Of a stretch of DNA of 64,000 nt, positions 18,083 to 26,913 are shown piece by piece (positions within the stretch are counted from its first letter, which is position 1; each line of letters starts with the position of its first letter). A program made the translations under genes and the position numbers. Location of the stretch: contig CAVWDE010000028.1 in assembly GCA_963753685.1 (NCBI GenBank), positions 62,001 through 126,000 of the forward strand. Direction: 5' to 3'. This DNA is from DATAOG01 sp963753685. GTDB lineage: Bacteria; Pseudomonadota; Alphaproteobacteria; Geminicoccales; Geminicoccaceae. Under the pieces are notes generated by a model. It was not told the DNA's origin, ran no database searches, and saw only the letters and a list, made by a program, of their open reading frames with translations.

Positions 18083-18396
18083 CTTCGAATGCCTTCTCAG
18101 CGAGCTGTCGTGTGATCGGCCCCACGGCGTGCACCCGACCTGGGTGGAGTGGTCGAGTCCGCGATCCAGATCACGACGTAGGGGCGGGTTAACCGGTAAC
18201 CATCTCGCATGGCCAGCCTTCCGACGGCTGCGTCGCGACCACCTATAGCAATATGAGCAACCCCGGGGCATTCGCCGTGGCAGCGGCTGAAGAGCAGGAA
18301 GGCGGCGCGCCGCCACCCCTTGCCGGTGCCGGTGTGGTCGTCTGCTTGATGGGGTGAAGGGCGATCCATCAGCATTGGTTGGGACGACGTCATAGT
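18083..18396 (+). pseudogene. Phage tail-tip gene remnant with FLMG-like ending
   Basis: Within this stretch an open frame gives GCVATTYSNMSNPGAFAVAA and ends EEQEGGAPPPLAGAGVVVCL-MG at the TGA 18355-18357. The only full ORF with a start is ATG 18253 (34 residues). The ending copies that of the LamG-like gene (GVVTFLMG), so this is probably the 3' end of a neighbouring tail gene of the same family, with its 5' part degraded. The right edge meets IS256 copy 2. Confidence 0.5.
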
Positions 18397-19678
18397 GGTA
18401 ACGTCAAGAGGTTTGTGTCAGGACGAAGGGGGTGGCGAGGCCCTGGTTGCGGTTTTTGTGGATGAAGACGGCGAACAGGATGCGGTCCATAGAAGTGTTG
18501 TCCTGGAAGGTGCCCATCGGTCGGGTGCGGCGGCGGACCTCGCGGAAGCGCCGCTCGATCGCGTTCGTGGTGCGGACCACCTTGCGCTCCGCGACGGTCG
18601 GATAGCGGAAGCAGGTGAGGAGACCGGCGAGGGCGGCGCGCAGGCACGCCACAGCCTTGGGATAGATGGTCTCCCAGCGGTCGGCGAAGCGGCGCGCGGC
18701 AGACCAGGCCGCGGGCAGGGTCCGGGCGTTCATGATGCGGTGCAACTCGGACTTGACCTCGGCTTGGTCGGCCACTTTGACCTTGTTCAAGACGTTGCGG
18801 ATCTTGTGCGCCCAGCAGCGCTGCACCGGCACCTCCGGATAGGCCGTGGGCAAGGCGGCGAGGAGGCCAGCCCCGCCATCCACGCACAGCATCTCCAGGC
18901 GCTCGCCGACGAGGCCGCGGCGCACCAGATCGCTGAGGAACTGCTCCCATTGGGCGGCGCTCTCGGCGCTGGCCAAGCGAAAGTCGATTATCTCCTTCCT
19001 ACCGTCGGGGCGCAGCCCGAGCGCCACCAGCACCGGCCTTGCGAGCGCGCCGGCCCCGGTTTTGCGCCGGAGCACCACGCCATCGAGCACCAGGACGCGG
19101 TACTGATCCTTGAGCGGGCGGCGATGGAAGGCCGCGACGGCGCCATCCAACTGCCTGGCCACCCGACTCACCGTGGCGGGGCTGACCGGCCGGCCGAGCA
19201 CTGGCGACAGCGCTAGCGCCACCTTGCGGGTCGAGAGCCCGAGGACGAAGCACGCCAGGATCATCCGGCCGACGTCCTTCGCGCGCCTGGCGTAGGCCCG
19301 CACCACCTTGAGTGCGCTGAAGGTGCGGGTGCGCGGCACGTGGAGCTCGATCATGCCGAGCTCGGTCAGCAGCCAGCGCCGGTAGCAGCCGTTGCGGCGA
19401 TCCGCTTGGCCAAGCTCGGCGATGCGCTCGAGGTGCCGGTCGATGGTCGCGGCCATGCGGCCCTCGAGCAGCTCGGCCAGCGCCTGGCGGGCGGCCAGCC
19501 GGTAGTCCTCGCCCCATTCGACGTCTTCCGCCTGCATGGCCTTCATCATGCGGAACGCTGCTGGTAAGCTCTTGATCGTCGCAGTCTGCGGCATCGGCGG
19601 TGCTCCATCTTGCGGGTCTCATCAACTCCGCCGGGGAGTACCCCCTCCCGCCTCTGACACAAACTCCTATACGTCACC
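18397..19678 (-). mobile_element. IS256-family insertion sequence, copy 2
   Basis: A 1282-bp element with the same ends as copy 1 but inverted relative to it. The flanks GTCATAGT (left) and GGGGACCG (right) do not match, so one side has been rearranged or deleted since insertion. Together with copy 1 it brackets phage tail genes in inverted orientation. Confidence 0.85.
18404..19594 (-). CDS. IS256 (Mutator-type) transposase, copy 2
   Basis: A 396-residue full-length mutator-type transposase beginning MPQTATIKSLPAAFRMMKAM, with VLVLDGVVLRRKTGAG, MLCVDGGAGLLAALPTAYPE, QRCWAHKIRNVLNKVK and TTNAIERRFREVRRRTRPMG. It is nearly identical to copy 1 over its length but lacks the 5-bp insertion, so the natural start is in frame. 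Likely the functional copy of the pair. Confidence 0.9.
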   Translation of the reverse strand: MPQTATIKSLPAAFRMMKAMQAEDVEWGEDYRLAARQALAELLEGRMAATIDRHLERIAELGQADRRNGCYRRWLLTELGMIELHVPRTRTFSALKVVRAYARRAKDVGRMILACFVLGLSTRKVALALSPVLGRPVSPATVSRVARQLDGAVAAFHRRPLKDQYRVLVLDGVVLRRKTGAGALARPVLVALGLRPDGRKEIIDFRLASAESAAQWEQFLSDLVRRGLVGERLEMLCVDGGAGLLAALPTAYPEVPVQRCWAHKIRNVLNKVKVADQAEVKSELHRIMNARTLPAAWSAARRFADRWETIYPKAVACLRAALAGLLTCFRYPTVAERKVVRTTNAIERRFREVRRRTRPMGTFQDNTSMDRILFAVFIHKNRNQGLATPFVLTQTS

Positions 19679-19841
19679 GGGGACCGCAAGGACTCGACCA
19701 TGGACAGTCATGCGTGTATGCTTGTGGGCGTTCATCCGAGGCTCCCGGGGCAGCTGTTTCAGGCCTCGCAACCACAGGTTCAACCCCCCTGTCTCGGATG
19801 GACAACCTTCAGAGCAACGACAGCTGGCGCTGCCTCGTGAT

Positions 19842-21104
19842 ATGAACTTATTGCTCCTCAAGCGCACCCGTCGTGCAATCGCCAAGTCGGTACTGACGAA
19901 TTTGGGTCTGATGGTCGCCGCGTTGGTCGTCTCTTTGGGCGGAGCCGAAGTGTTCTTCCGGTCGTTTCCTCAATTTCTAGATGAGGAAGCGCAGCTCCGG
20001 CTACACTGGAAGGAACTTGGCCAGTCGGGAACCGACCAGGCCATGACGGTTCCGGATCCCCGCTTGGGGTTCCGCTTTCGACCCAACTTCGTAGGGCGGC
20101 TCAGCCGAGGCGACTTCGATTTCACGTTTCACACCGATGAGCACGGGTTCCGCAACCCGTCGCCTTGGCCAAAGCAGGCGGATGTGGTCATAGTCGGCGA
20201 TTCGATGGCGTTCGGCTACGGCGTAGACGACGAGGAGGCTTGGCCACGCCTTGTAGCCAAGGCCTTGCCGACCACCAAGATCATCAACCTGGGGCTGATT
20301 GGAGCGGCACCGCAGCAATATCTTCGAGTGCTCGAGTCCTTCGGCCTCTATCTTCACCCCAAGCTCGTCCTGTTCATGCTGTTCTCCGGCAACGATCTTT
20401 CGGGCGCTAAAAGCTTCCAACAGTGGGTCGATGCAGATACCGACCTGACCTACCCGGAGTGGCAGAAGCATAACAGCCGGACGAATGCATCGGGAGCTTG
20501 GCGGCAGCTCCTTGATGCCAGCCGAGTGGTCACGTTTCTTCGCGGGGTCCGAGAGTCGTTGACCGCCTCGACCGGCGGCGTCACGATCAATTTCGCGGAC
20601 GGCCGCCGCGTAGAGCTCCCGCCTAGGCTCCTCCGGTCAGACCTGGAGCTGGCTCATCCCAGCGACCCGACGTTTGAGTTAGTGATGGCTACGGTCGAGC
20701 GGGCGCGCGCCGTCACCCGTCAGCAGGGTGGCCACTTCCTGGTACTTCTCATGCCGACGAAGGAGGAGGTCTATCTGCCGCGGGTTGGGAAGCTGGCACC
20801 GCCTCTGGCCGCGAGTTTCAGAGTGGCCCTGACGGAGCGAGGCATCGATTTTCTTGATCTCACGCCGGCTCTCCAGAGCCACGCACGCGACGCGATGCCC
20901 CTGTTCTATGAGATCGATGGCCACCCCAATGCGAATGGCTACCGCTTGATCGCTCAGGTGATTGCCGAGTACCTTAAGAAATTCGGCGCAAGCTATGGAC
21001 TGTTCGACGAACCTGAGGAGCACAAGCCAAGCCGAACCGGCTGGCTATGTTCGATGCCCGCCTGCGGGAGCCGGCCACCTCGCGATGAGCGCGCAGATGG
21101 TTGA
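19842..21104 (+). CDS. SGNH/GDSL-type hydrolase with N-terminal membrane anchor
   Basis: A 420-residue protein with an N-terminal hydrophobic helix (LTNLGLMVAALVVSLGGAEV, about residues 19-38). The SGNH hydrolase signatures follow: G119-D120-S121 in VVIVGDSMAFGYGV, the oxyanion asparagine in LFSGNDLSG, and the catalytic pair in IDGHPNANGYRLIA (D359, H361). Proteins of this build act on acyl groups of extracellular polysaccharides (AlgX/AlgJ-like esterases or acyltransferases). ATG 19842 is chosen because it begins shortly before the membrane helix. It has no operon partner: IS256 lies upstream and an IS5 element downstream. A relic with the same ending lies at 34262-34475. Confidence 0.75.
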   Translation: MNLLLLKRTRRAIAKSVLTNLGLMVAALVVSLGGAEVFFRSFPQFLDEEAQLRLHWKELGQSGTDQAMTVPDPRLGFRFRPNFVGRLSRGDFDFTFHTDEHGFRNPSPWPKQADVVIVGDSMAFGYGVDDEEAWPRLVAKALPTTKIINLGLIGAAPQQYLRVLESFGLYLHPKLVLFMLFSGNDLSGAKSFQQWVDADTDLTYPEWQKHNSRTNASGAWRQLLDASRVVTFLRGVRESLTASTGGVTINFADGRRVELPPRLLRSDLELAHPSDPTFELVMATVERARAVTRQQGGHFLVLLMPTKEEVYLPRVGKLAPPLAASFRVALTERGIDFLDLTPALQSHARDAMPLFYEIDGHPNANGYRLIAQVIAEYLKKFGASYGLFDEPEEHKPSRTGWLCSMPACGSRPPRDERADG

Positions 21105-21310
21105 TTTGGGCGATCCGCGCCCACGTGTTCCTGGCCGAGCGGATCCACGCGGATTTCGAAGGCATTGACAGCGAGCGCGGCCGAGAGTGGTGCTGCGCCG
21201 ATAGCCTGTCGCCGCGGGATTGCCCTCGGGCTCACGTGCGTTACCGGGTGCCCACCGTTCTTGGCGCGCCGGAGCCGGGCGCGGCGTCCACTCGAAGCTT
21301 ATGAGCTTAC
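21105..21310. other. Intergenic, no gene recognised
   Basis: About 200 bp between the SGNH gene and the IS5 element. It contains the string GATTGCCCTCGGGCTC, which also occurs near nt 26837 beside another IS5-type end, so it may be old IS debris. Confidence 0.35.
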
Positions 21311-22083
21311 TAGGGCGTGTTAACACAAAGCATGTCGATGATCAGGGCGAAATGGATGAAGGCGGTGAACATGAATTCGAGCTTCTCGAAACGGGAGAAG
21401 ATGCGGCGAAAGCCCTTGAGCCTGCGGAACAGGCGCTCGATCTCGTTGCGCCTGCGATAGAGGCTGCGGTCGTAAGGCCAGGGGTAGAGGCGGTTGGACT
21501 TGGGCGGCACGACCGGTTCGAAGCCGAGCTCCAGCACCAGTTGCCGGGTCTCGTCGCCTTCATAGGCACGGTCCATCACGATCGCCACGCCAGCGGGCCG
21601 CCGCTGCCAGTCGGTCAGCAGCTTGCGCCCTTCGACGGCATCGTGGGCCCGTCCGGGCGATAGGGCAAAAGTTAGGGCCGTTCGATCATCCGCGGCAACC
21701 AGATGAAATCTTGGTGTTCCAACCCCCGCGGGACTTGCCGATCGCTCGCGGGCCGTTTTTTTTAGCGCACCCGTGCCATCGGGGTGAACCTTCACGCTGG
21801 TGCTGTCCAAGCCGACGCACTCCACGCGGATGTGGATCAGGCGATGTTCTTGCAAAGCCTGAAACAATCGGCCCAGCACCCCCTTTTCCGCCCACCGCTT
21901 CAAACGCGTGTAACTGGTGTGCCAGTTTCCGAAGCGCTCTGGCAGCCCTCGCCATTTACAGCCGTGCTCGGCGACATAGAGCACTGCATTGATGACATCG
22001 AGATTGGCGATCTGCACGTTGCTGCGTTGCACTGGCATCAACGGACGGATCAGCTCATACTGGTCTTCGGTCAGCTTCATCAT
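21310..22083 (-). CDS. IS5-family transposase
   Basis: A 257-residue single-frame transposase. It shows the N-terminal DUF4096-like part (LTEDQYELIRPLMPVQRSNV, CKWRGLPERFGNWHTSYTRL), the first catalytic D in VGLDSTSVKVHPDGTGA, the second in AIVMDRAYEGDETRQ, and YRRRNEIERLFRRLKGFRRI with the final E. Many IS427-type elements need a frameshift to join two ORFs; this one does not. The stop runs to the edge of the element. Appears intact. Confidence 0.85.
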   Translation of the reverse strand: MMKLTEDQYELIRPLMPVQRSNVQIANLDVINAVLYVAEHGCKWRGLPERFGNWHTSYTRLKRWAEKGVLGRLFQALQEHRLIHIRVECVGLDSTSVKVHPDGTGALKKTARERSASPAGVGTPRFHLVAADDRTALTFALSPGRAHDAVEGRKLLTDWQRRPAGVAIVMDRAYEGDETRQLVLELGFEPVVPPKSNRLYPWPYDRSLYRRRNEIERLFRRLKGFRRIFSRFEKLEFMFTAFIHFALIIDMLCVNTP

Positions 22084-22132
22084 CCGATAAACCTACCCGA
22101 AATCACCCTCCTTGCATAGGGTTAACACGCCC
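21313..22132 (-). mobile_element. IS5-family (IS427-like) insertion sequence
   Basis: An 820-bp element with perfect inner termini GGGCGTGTTAAC / GTTAACACGCCC and TA duplicated at both borders (21311-21312 and 22133-22134). Confidence 0.85.
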
Positions 22133-22142
22133 TAATACTCGG

Positions 22143-22241
22143 TGCCGGCCATCGTGGATGCGACCGTGGTCGAGACGCGCCGGACGCGACTGAGCCCGGA
22201 CGAGACGGCGATCGTCAAAGGGCTCGGGCCCCGGGGCGGCC
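22143..22241 (+). pseudogene. IS5-type transposase fragment
   Basis: About 33 codons reading VPAIVDATVVETRRTRLSPD then ETAIVKGLGPRGG. It resembles the catalytic-D region of the larger IS5 transposase at 25627 (QIVDATVVEARRPR). A leftover from an older insertion squeezed between two elements. Confidence 0.55.
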
Positions 22242-22769
22242 ATAGTATCTCTCAAGTAGCTATGCATCTCGGGGTGTGGATCGGCGTGGAATGTTGACCC
22301 CCTGAGCGGGGGAATCGGCGCACAAATTTGACCCCATCCCCCAGTTGTCGTGAGACCACCCGTCCGTGTTCCGGGACGGGTGGGTGGGGGATGAAGGGCG
22401 TGGATACGATCGCGCGGGTTCGCCGCGAGCACTTCGTGCGCGGCAAGACGATCAAAGAGATCATGCGCGATCTGCACGTGTCGCGGAACACGGTGCGCAA
22501 GATCCTGCGGTCGGGGGCGACGGCGTTCGCATACGAGCGCACGGTCCAGCCGCAGCCGCGGTTGGGGCCCTAGCGCGCAGAGCTGGAACACCTGCTCTAA
22601 CGGTGAACGCGGCGCGACCCAGCCGGGAACGGCTGACGCTGATGCGGATCTTCGAGGACCTGCGGCGGCTCGGCTATGTCGGTGGCTACGATGCGGTGCG
22701 CCGCTACGCGGCGTCGTGGCGGCGCCGGGAGAACGCGGCGACGGCTGCGGCCTTCGTGCCGTTGTCGCC

Positions 22770-23020
22770 GCACGTGCTTCGTGCTTCGCCATACCACAGC
22801 GGTGCATCTGCTCGAGGCTGGCGTCGAGGTCAACGTGATCCGCAGCTGGCTCGGCCACGTCAGCCTCGACACGACCAATCGCTATGCCGAGATCAACATC
22901 CGCTCGAAAGAGGCGGCACTGCGGGCCTGCGCGCCGCCAACCACCACCTCGGCGGCGTTCCCCCGAAAACTCGTATGGCGCGACGACACTGCCCTGCTCG
23001 ACTGGCTTGCCTCGCTCTGA
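22770..23020 (+). pseudogene. Tyrosine recombinase C-terminal fragment inside istA
   Basis: About 83 residues, FVLRHTTAVHLLEAGVEVNV followed by IRSWLGHVSLDTTNRYAEIN. These carry the last catalytic residues of phage-integrase-type recombinases (R, the H of LGH, and the nucleophilic Y), then a divergent tail to WLASL. The N-terminal half is absent. It starts within the word VPLS of IstA and ends just before a 12-bp inverted repeat. Confidence 0.75.
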
Positions 23021-23024
23021 ACGA

Positions 23025-23087
23025 TATGTGGCCAGACGGCGCCGCCGAGCGGCATGATCGATGGACAAGACAACCTCTGGCCACATA
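23025..23087. repeat. 12-bp inverted repeat after the tyrosine-recombinase fragment
   Basis: TATGTGGCCAGA at 23025-23036 and its perfect complement TCTGGCCACATA at 23076-23087, separated by 39 bp. GCCGAGCGGCA occurs next to each arm. It could be a recombination-site remnant or a terminator-like hairpin. Confidence 0.6.
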
Positions 23088-24028
23088 ACGCCGAGCGGCA
23101 CAGAACTACGACAACATGAAGACCGCCGTGGACACGGTCTTTGTCGGCAAGGAGCGCACCTACAACCGCCGCTTCCTGCAGATGTGCGCGCACTACCTGG
23201 TCGAGCCGGTCGCGTGCAGCCCAGGCGCGGGCTGGGAGAAGGGCCAGGTCGAGAACCAGGTCGGCGTCGCCCGGCAGCGGCTGTTCACGCCCAGACTGCG
23301 GTTCAAGAGCTACGAGGAGCTCAACGCCTGGCTGCTCGACCGGTGCGTCGCCGGTGCCAAGGCGCAGCCACATCCCGAGGTCCGCGACCGCACGGTCTGG
23401 GAGATGTTCGAGGCCGAGCGGGCCAACCTGGTGCCCTATGCCGGGCCGTTCGACGCCTTCCACGCCATTCCCGCCACGGTCTCGAAGACCTGCCTGGTCC
23501 GCTTCGATAACAACAAATACTCGGTCCTGGCGAGCGCCATCGCGCCATCGGCCGACCGGTCGAGATCCGAGCCTACGCCGAGCGGATCGAGCTGCGCCGG
23601 GACGGCCGCGTCGCCGGCGAGCAGCGCCGCGTCTTCGGTCGCGGCCAGACCGTGTATGATCCCTGGCACTACGTGCCGGTGCTGGCCCGCAAGCCGGGCG
23701 CGCTCAGGAACGGGGCGCCGTTCAAGGACTGGGTGTTGCCGGCATCGCTCGAGCGCGTGCGCCGCAAGCTCCGTGCCGCGCCCGGTGGCGACCGTCAGAT
23801 GGTCGACATCTTGAGCGCGGTGCTGACCGACGGCCTCGCCGCGGTCGAGGCGGCCTGCGCCGAGGCGCTCGGCGAGGGCGTCCATTCCGCCGATGTCATC
23901 CTCAACATCCTGGCGCGGCGGCGCGAGCCGGGACTGCCTCTGACGATCACGACGCCCGACACGCTCCGGTTGCACTGCGAGCCCGCGGCCGACTGCGCCC
24001 GCTATGACACCCTCAGGAGGGCCATCTG

Positions 24029-24267
24029 ATGGAGCGTTCCGAGATCCTCGCCGCCATGGGCGGGCTCAAGCTCTTTGGCATGAAGGCGGCCTACGACGAA
24101 ATCGTCGCCACGGCCGTGAAGCGTCAGCACGAGCCACAGCGGATCATCGGCGACCTGCTCACCGCCGAGATCAGCGAGAAGCAGGCGCGCTCGATGAGGT
24201 ATTAGCTCACCATCGCCAAGCTGCCCTTCGCCAAGGAGATCGACGAGTTCGTCTTCGCCGACACGGA
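24029..24267 (+). pseudogene. istB: IS21 helper ATPase IstB, 5' fragment
   Basis: Starts MERSEILAAMGGLKLFGMKA and continues to EKQARSMRY, where TAG replaces the expected glutamine codon (IstB has YQLTIAKLP here). LTIAKLPFAKEIDEFVFADT then runs to the border with ISAs1 at about 24268. The AAA+ motifs that bind ATP lie downstream and are missing. Confidence 0.8.
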
Positions 24268-25353
24268 AGCGAGGAGGTTGAGGAGGAAGGCGTCGTCCCA
24301 ACCGGCGCGTTTGATCTTGCCGCGGGTCGAGCCGTGGTTGCGGTTGGCGCGCAGGACGTTGAGGGCGAAGCGGCGCAGGCGGGCGAGGTTTTCGGGCGCG
24401 TGATCCTTGCGCGCGCGGGCCTGGCCCTCGTCCAGGACCACGTCCAGCACCCAGTGCAAACAGTTTTCGATCTGCCAGTGGGTGCGCACGACCTCGAGGA
24501 AGCGCGCGGCGGTGAGCCGCCGGGAGAGCAGATAGTAGCGCGTCGCGGTGGTCGCCCGGCCGTTGTGCGCGCGCGTCGCGGTGACCTTGCCGATCGCCTT
24601 GAGCCCGGGAAAGCCGTGGGTTTCGGCGAGCCAGGCGACGTCGTGGATGATCGCGGCGCGACGGGTCTCGATCCGACCATGGTCGCCGTCGGTGGTGCTG
24701 GCGACCTCGTCCGCCGCGGCCGCGGGGTCGTCGAGGAGCAGGCGCACGTCCTCGAACAGCGCCGGCCGGTTGGCCTTGAGCGCCAGCACATCGTCGCCGC
24801 CGCGATCGAGGATCGCCTGCGCCGTGGCCTTCTGGGCGTGCATCGCGTCGGCGGTGACGATGCAGCCGTCCACCGCCAGCAGGGCGAGCAGCTCCGGCAC
24901 GGCCGGGATCTCGTTCGACTTGCCGTCGACCCGCAGCTGGCCCAGCACCAGGCGCGTCTCGCACGCCCAGGCGCTGCTCAGATGCAGTGGCGCGCGGCCC
25001 TGCTGGCGGTCGAACGAGCGGCGCGCCGTCTTGCCGTCGAGCGCGACCACGCCTTGGACCCGTTCCGACAGGGCCGCGAGGTAGCGCGCAAAACTGGCTT
25101 CGAAGCCCAGGGGATCGAGCAGCCGAAAGATCCGCGAGAAGGTGTCGTGGCTCGGAATCCCGCCCGGCAATCGCAGAAACCGCCGCAGCAGCGGCTCCTT
25201 GCTCCGCCCGAACAGCGCCATGTCCACACAGCCTTCGGCACCGCACACGGTCGCGAGCAACGCGATCATCACGATCTCATCGAGTTCGTGCCGCTGGGCG
25301 TTGCCGGTCCGCGGGTCCTCGAGCTCGGCAAAACAGGCCCGAAACCACTCCAT
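24268..25353 (-). pseudogene. ISAs1-family transposase, 3' end lost in istB
   Basis: About 360 residues of an ISAs1-type transposase starting MEWFRACFAELEDPRTGNAQ. It contains GVVALDGKTARRSFDRQQG (first D), GCIVTADAMHAQKATAQAIL (second D), and THWQIENCLHWVLDVVLDEG (E), ending WDDAFLLNLLASVS. The native stop is missing: the frame runs on through antisense istB to a stop at 24202. So the element was cut at its 3' end or inserted without it. The catalytic core is intact, so a fusion protein could be made, but no right terminus was found. Confidence 0.8.
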
Positions 25354-25551
25354 GCCGTCCTCCTCTGCAACCGAGACGGCAAGATCAGAAGCATCTTTCT
25401 ACATAAAAAGATTCAACAAATTTCTTGTGCAATTCCCCTGCCTCTTTGGGCGGTCTCATCGCGATCCTCCTTGACGACGTTGGCGCTGTCCAGAGAGCAT
25501 CGTCTGCGATCAGCAGGTGGTGCAGTTCCGCAACGGCTGCGGCCGACACTC
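25354..25551. other. Intergenic, IS debris
   Basis: About 200 bp with a short AT-rich patch (CATAAAAAGATTCAACAAAT near 25402). No gene recognised. Confidence 0.3.
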
Positions 25552-26698
25552 GGAGACCTCGAAAAACCCTGGCGGCTGCGGGGTGGATGTGATGCATCCG
25601 CGGCGGATGACAGCGGAGCGGTGCTGATGGCGGGGCAGCCGGGGTTCTTCGATGTGGATCGGCGGTATGGGGCGTTGTCGGCAGCGGGCGACCCCCTCGA
25701 GCGGCTGGCGCTGGTGGTCGACTTCGAGCTGTTCCGGGACGAGCTGGACGCGGCGCTGGCGCGCTCGGACCGGACCAAGGGCGGCCGGCCGCCCTACGAC
25801 ACGGTGCTGATGTTCAAGGTCCTGGTGCTGCAGACGCTGTACACGCTCTCCGATGACCAGACCGAGTATCAGATCCGGGACCGGCTGTCGTTGATGCGCT
25901 TCCTCGGGCTCGCGCTCGAGGACCGGGTGCCGGACGCCAAGACGGTCTGGCTATACCGCGAGCAGCTGACCCAGGCCGGCGCGGTCGAGCGTCTGTTCGC
26001 GGGGTTCGATGCCGCGTTGCGTGCTGCCGGCTACCTTGCGATGGCCGGCCAGATCGTGGATGCGACCGTGGTCGAGGCGCGCCGGCCGCGGACCGAGCTC
26101 CTGATCCCGATGTTTGGCTACAAGAACCACCTCGGGATCGACCGCCGGTACGGCTTCATCCGCGGCTTCACGGTCACCGACGCCGCGACCCACGACGGCG
26201 GCCAGCTCGGCCGGCTGCTCGATCCCGACAACACCGCGAGCCCGGTCTGGGCCGACACCGCCTATCGCTCGGCGGCCAACGTCGCGCTGCTGGCGCGGCG
26301 CGGGCTGGTGCCCCGGTGCCCCAGTTCCAGCGCGCCAAGCCGCGCGGCCGGCCGATGCCAGCCCACATCGCCCGCGGCAACGCCACCCGGGCGCGGGTCC
26401 GGGGTCGCGGTCGAGCACGTGTTCGCGACCCAGAAATGCCGCCTTGGCCTGCTCATCCGCACGGTCGGCCTGGCGCGGGCGACGACCAAGCTCGGGCTTG
26501 CCAACCTGGTCACCAACATGCGCCGGCTGACCTGGCTCGAACTGCGGCCGCAGCCCGCCTGATTTCAACCGAAGAGCGCAAGAATTACCGGTCAATATCG
26601 CCGATAGGCAAATCACCACCTTCCCATCACAACGTCGCCATGATCAGCCCTCTCACCGGCCTCAATCAGCCCAGAAAACCCAGTTCTTCGAGGTCTCC
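25552..26698 (+). mobile_element. IS5-family insertion sequence
   Basis: Ends read GGAGACCTCGAAAAACCCTG on the left and, inward from the right, GGAGACCTCGAAGAACTGGG. No matching target duplication was found. A second, diverged copy of the right end (CTCTCACCGGCC...CTTCGAGGTGTCC) lies at about 26855-26911. Confidence 0.75.
25627..26562 (+). pseudogene. IS5-family transposase with internal deletion and frameshift pair
   Basis: The N-terminus is typical of the IS5 group (MAGQPGFFDVDRRYGALSAA, PYDTVLMFKVLVLQTLYTLS, FLGLALEDRVPDAKTVWLYR). The first catalytic D is in QIVDATVVEARRPR. The usual basic spacer before YKNHLGIDRRYGFIRG is deleted (it reads ELLIPMFGYKNH). The second D is in SPVWADTAYRS. 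Between about nt 26325 and 26405 the frame is shifted (the correct frame reads QRAKPRGRPMPAHIARGNAT) before returning at VEHVFATQKCRLGLLIRTVG. Probably inactive. Confidence 0.8.
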
Positions 26699-26913
26699 GC
26701 GTGGCGCGCCGATCTCCTTCTCGGAGCAGGCAACCGAATCCAGTATCCACACCGCCACCACGGTGACCACCCCGGGCGCCGCCTCAATGTTGAGCCACCT
26801 CCCCAGATCCTGCCCTACATGGGCAGAATGACCCCGAGATTGCCCTCGGGCTCCCACTATCAACCCTCTCACCGGCCCCGATTCGTAAAAGGCCGACTCT
26901 TCGAGGTGTCCGC
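26699..26913. other. Intergenic with duplicated IS5 end
   Basis: About 215 bp. The stretch 26855-26911 repeats the right end of the preceding IS5 element in diverged form, ending just at the stop of the glycosyltransferase gene. The rest holds no recognisable gene. Confidence 0.4.

Larger units (their letters stand above)
22391..24029 (+). pseudogene. istA: IS21 transposase IstA, centre replaced and frameshifted
   Basis: The N-terminus is intact (MKGVDTIARVRREHFVRGKT, HTH EIMRDLHVSRNTVRKILRSG). After a frame change near nt 22572 it continues RLTLMRIFEDLRRLGYVGGY and AATAAAFVPLS. The catalytic centre that should follow is gone and is replaced by about 330 bp holding a tyrosine-recombinase end. 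IstA resumes at about 23105 (NMKTAVDTVFVGKERTYNRR, SPGAGWEKGQVENQVG) and, after a frameshift near 23548, runs through YDPWHYVPVLARKPGALRNG to ADCARYDTLRRAI. It overlaps istB by ATG/TGA. Non-functional. Confidence 0.85.
22292..24267 (+). mobile_element. IS21-family element, decayed and truncated
   Basis: The left end is a TGTTGACCCC terminus with a second TTTGACCCCA about 35 bp in, the usual multiple-repeat end of IS21 elements. It is followed by istA and the start of istB. The right end is lost where ISAs1 begins inside istB at about nt 24268. Confidence 0.8.

Noticed and set aside
15121..19678. The two IS256 copies as a composite transposon carrying phage tail genes
   Set aside because: Copy 1 has its own target duplication and copy 2's outer flank does not match copy 1's, so the pair did not move as one unit.
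24202..24267. Extended C-terminus of the ISAs1 transposase as a genuine domain
   Set aside because: These codons are antisense istB; the transposase family ends at about LLNLLASV.
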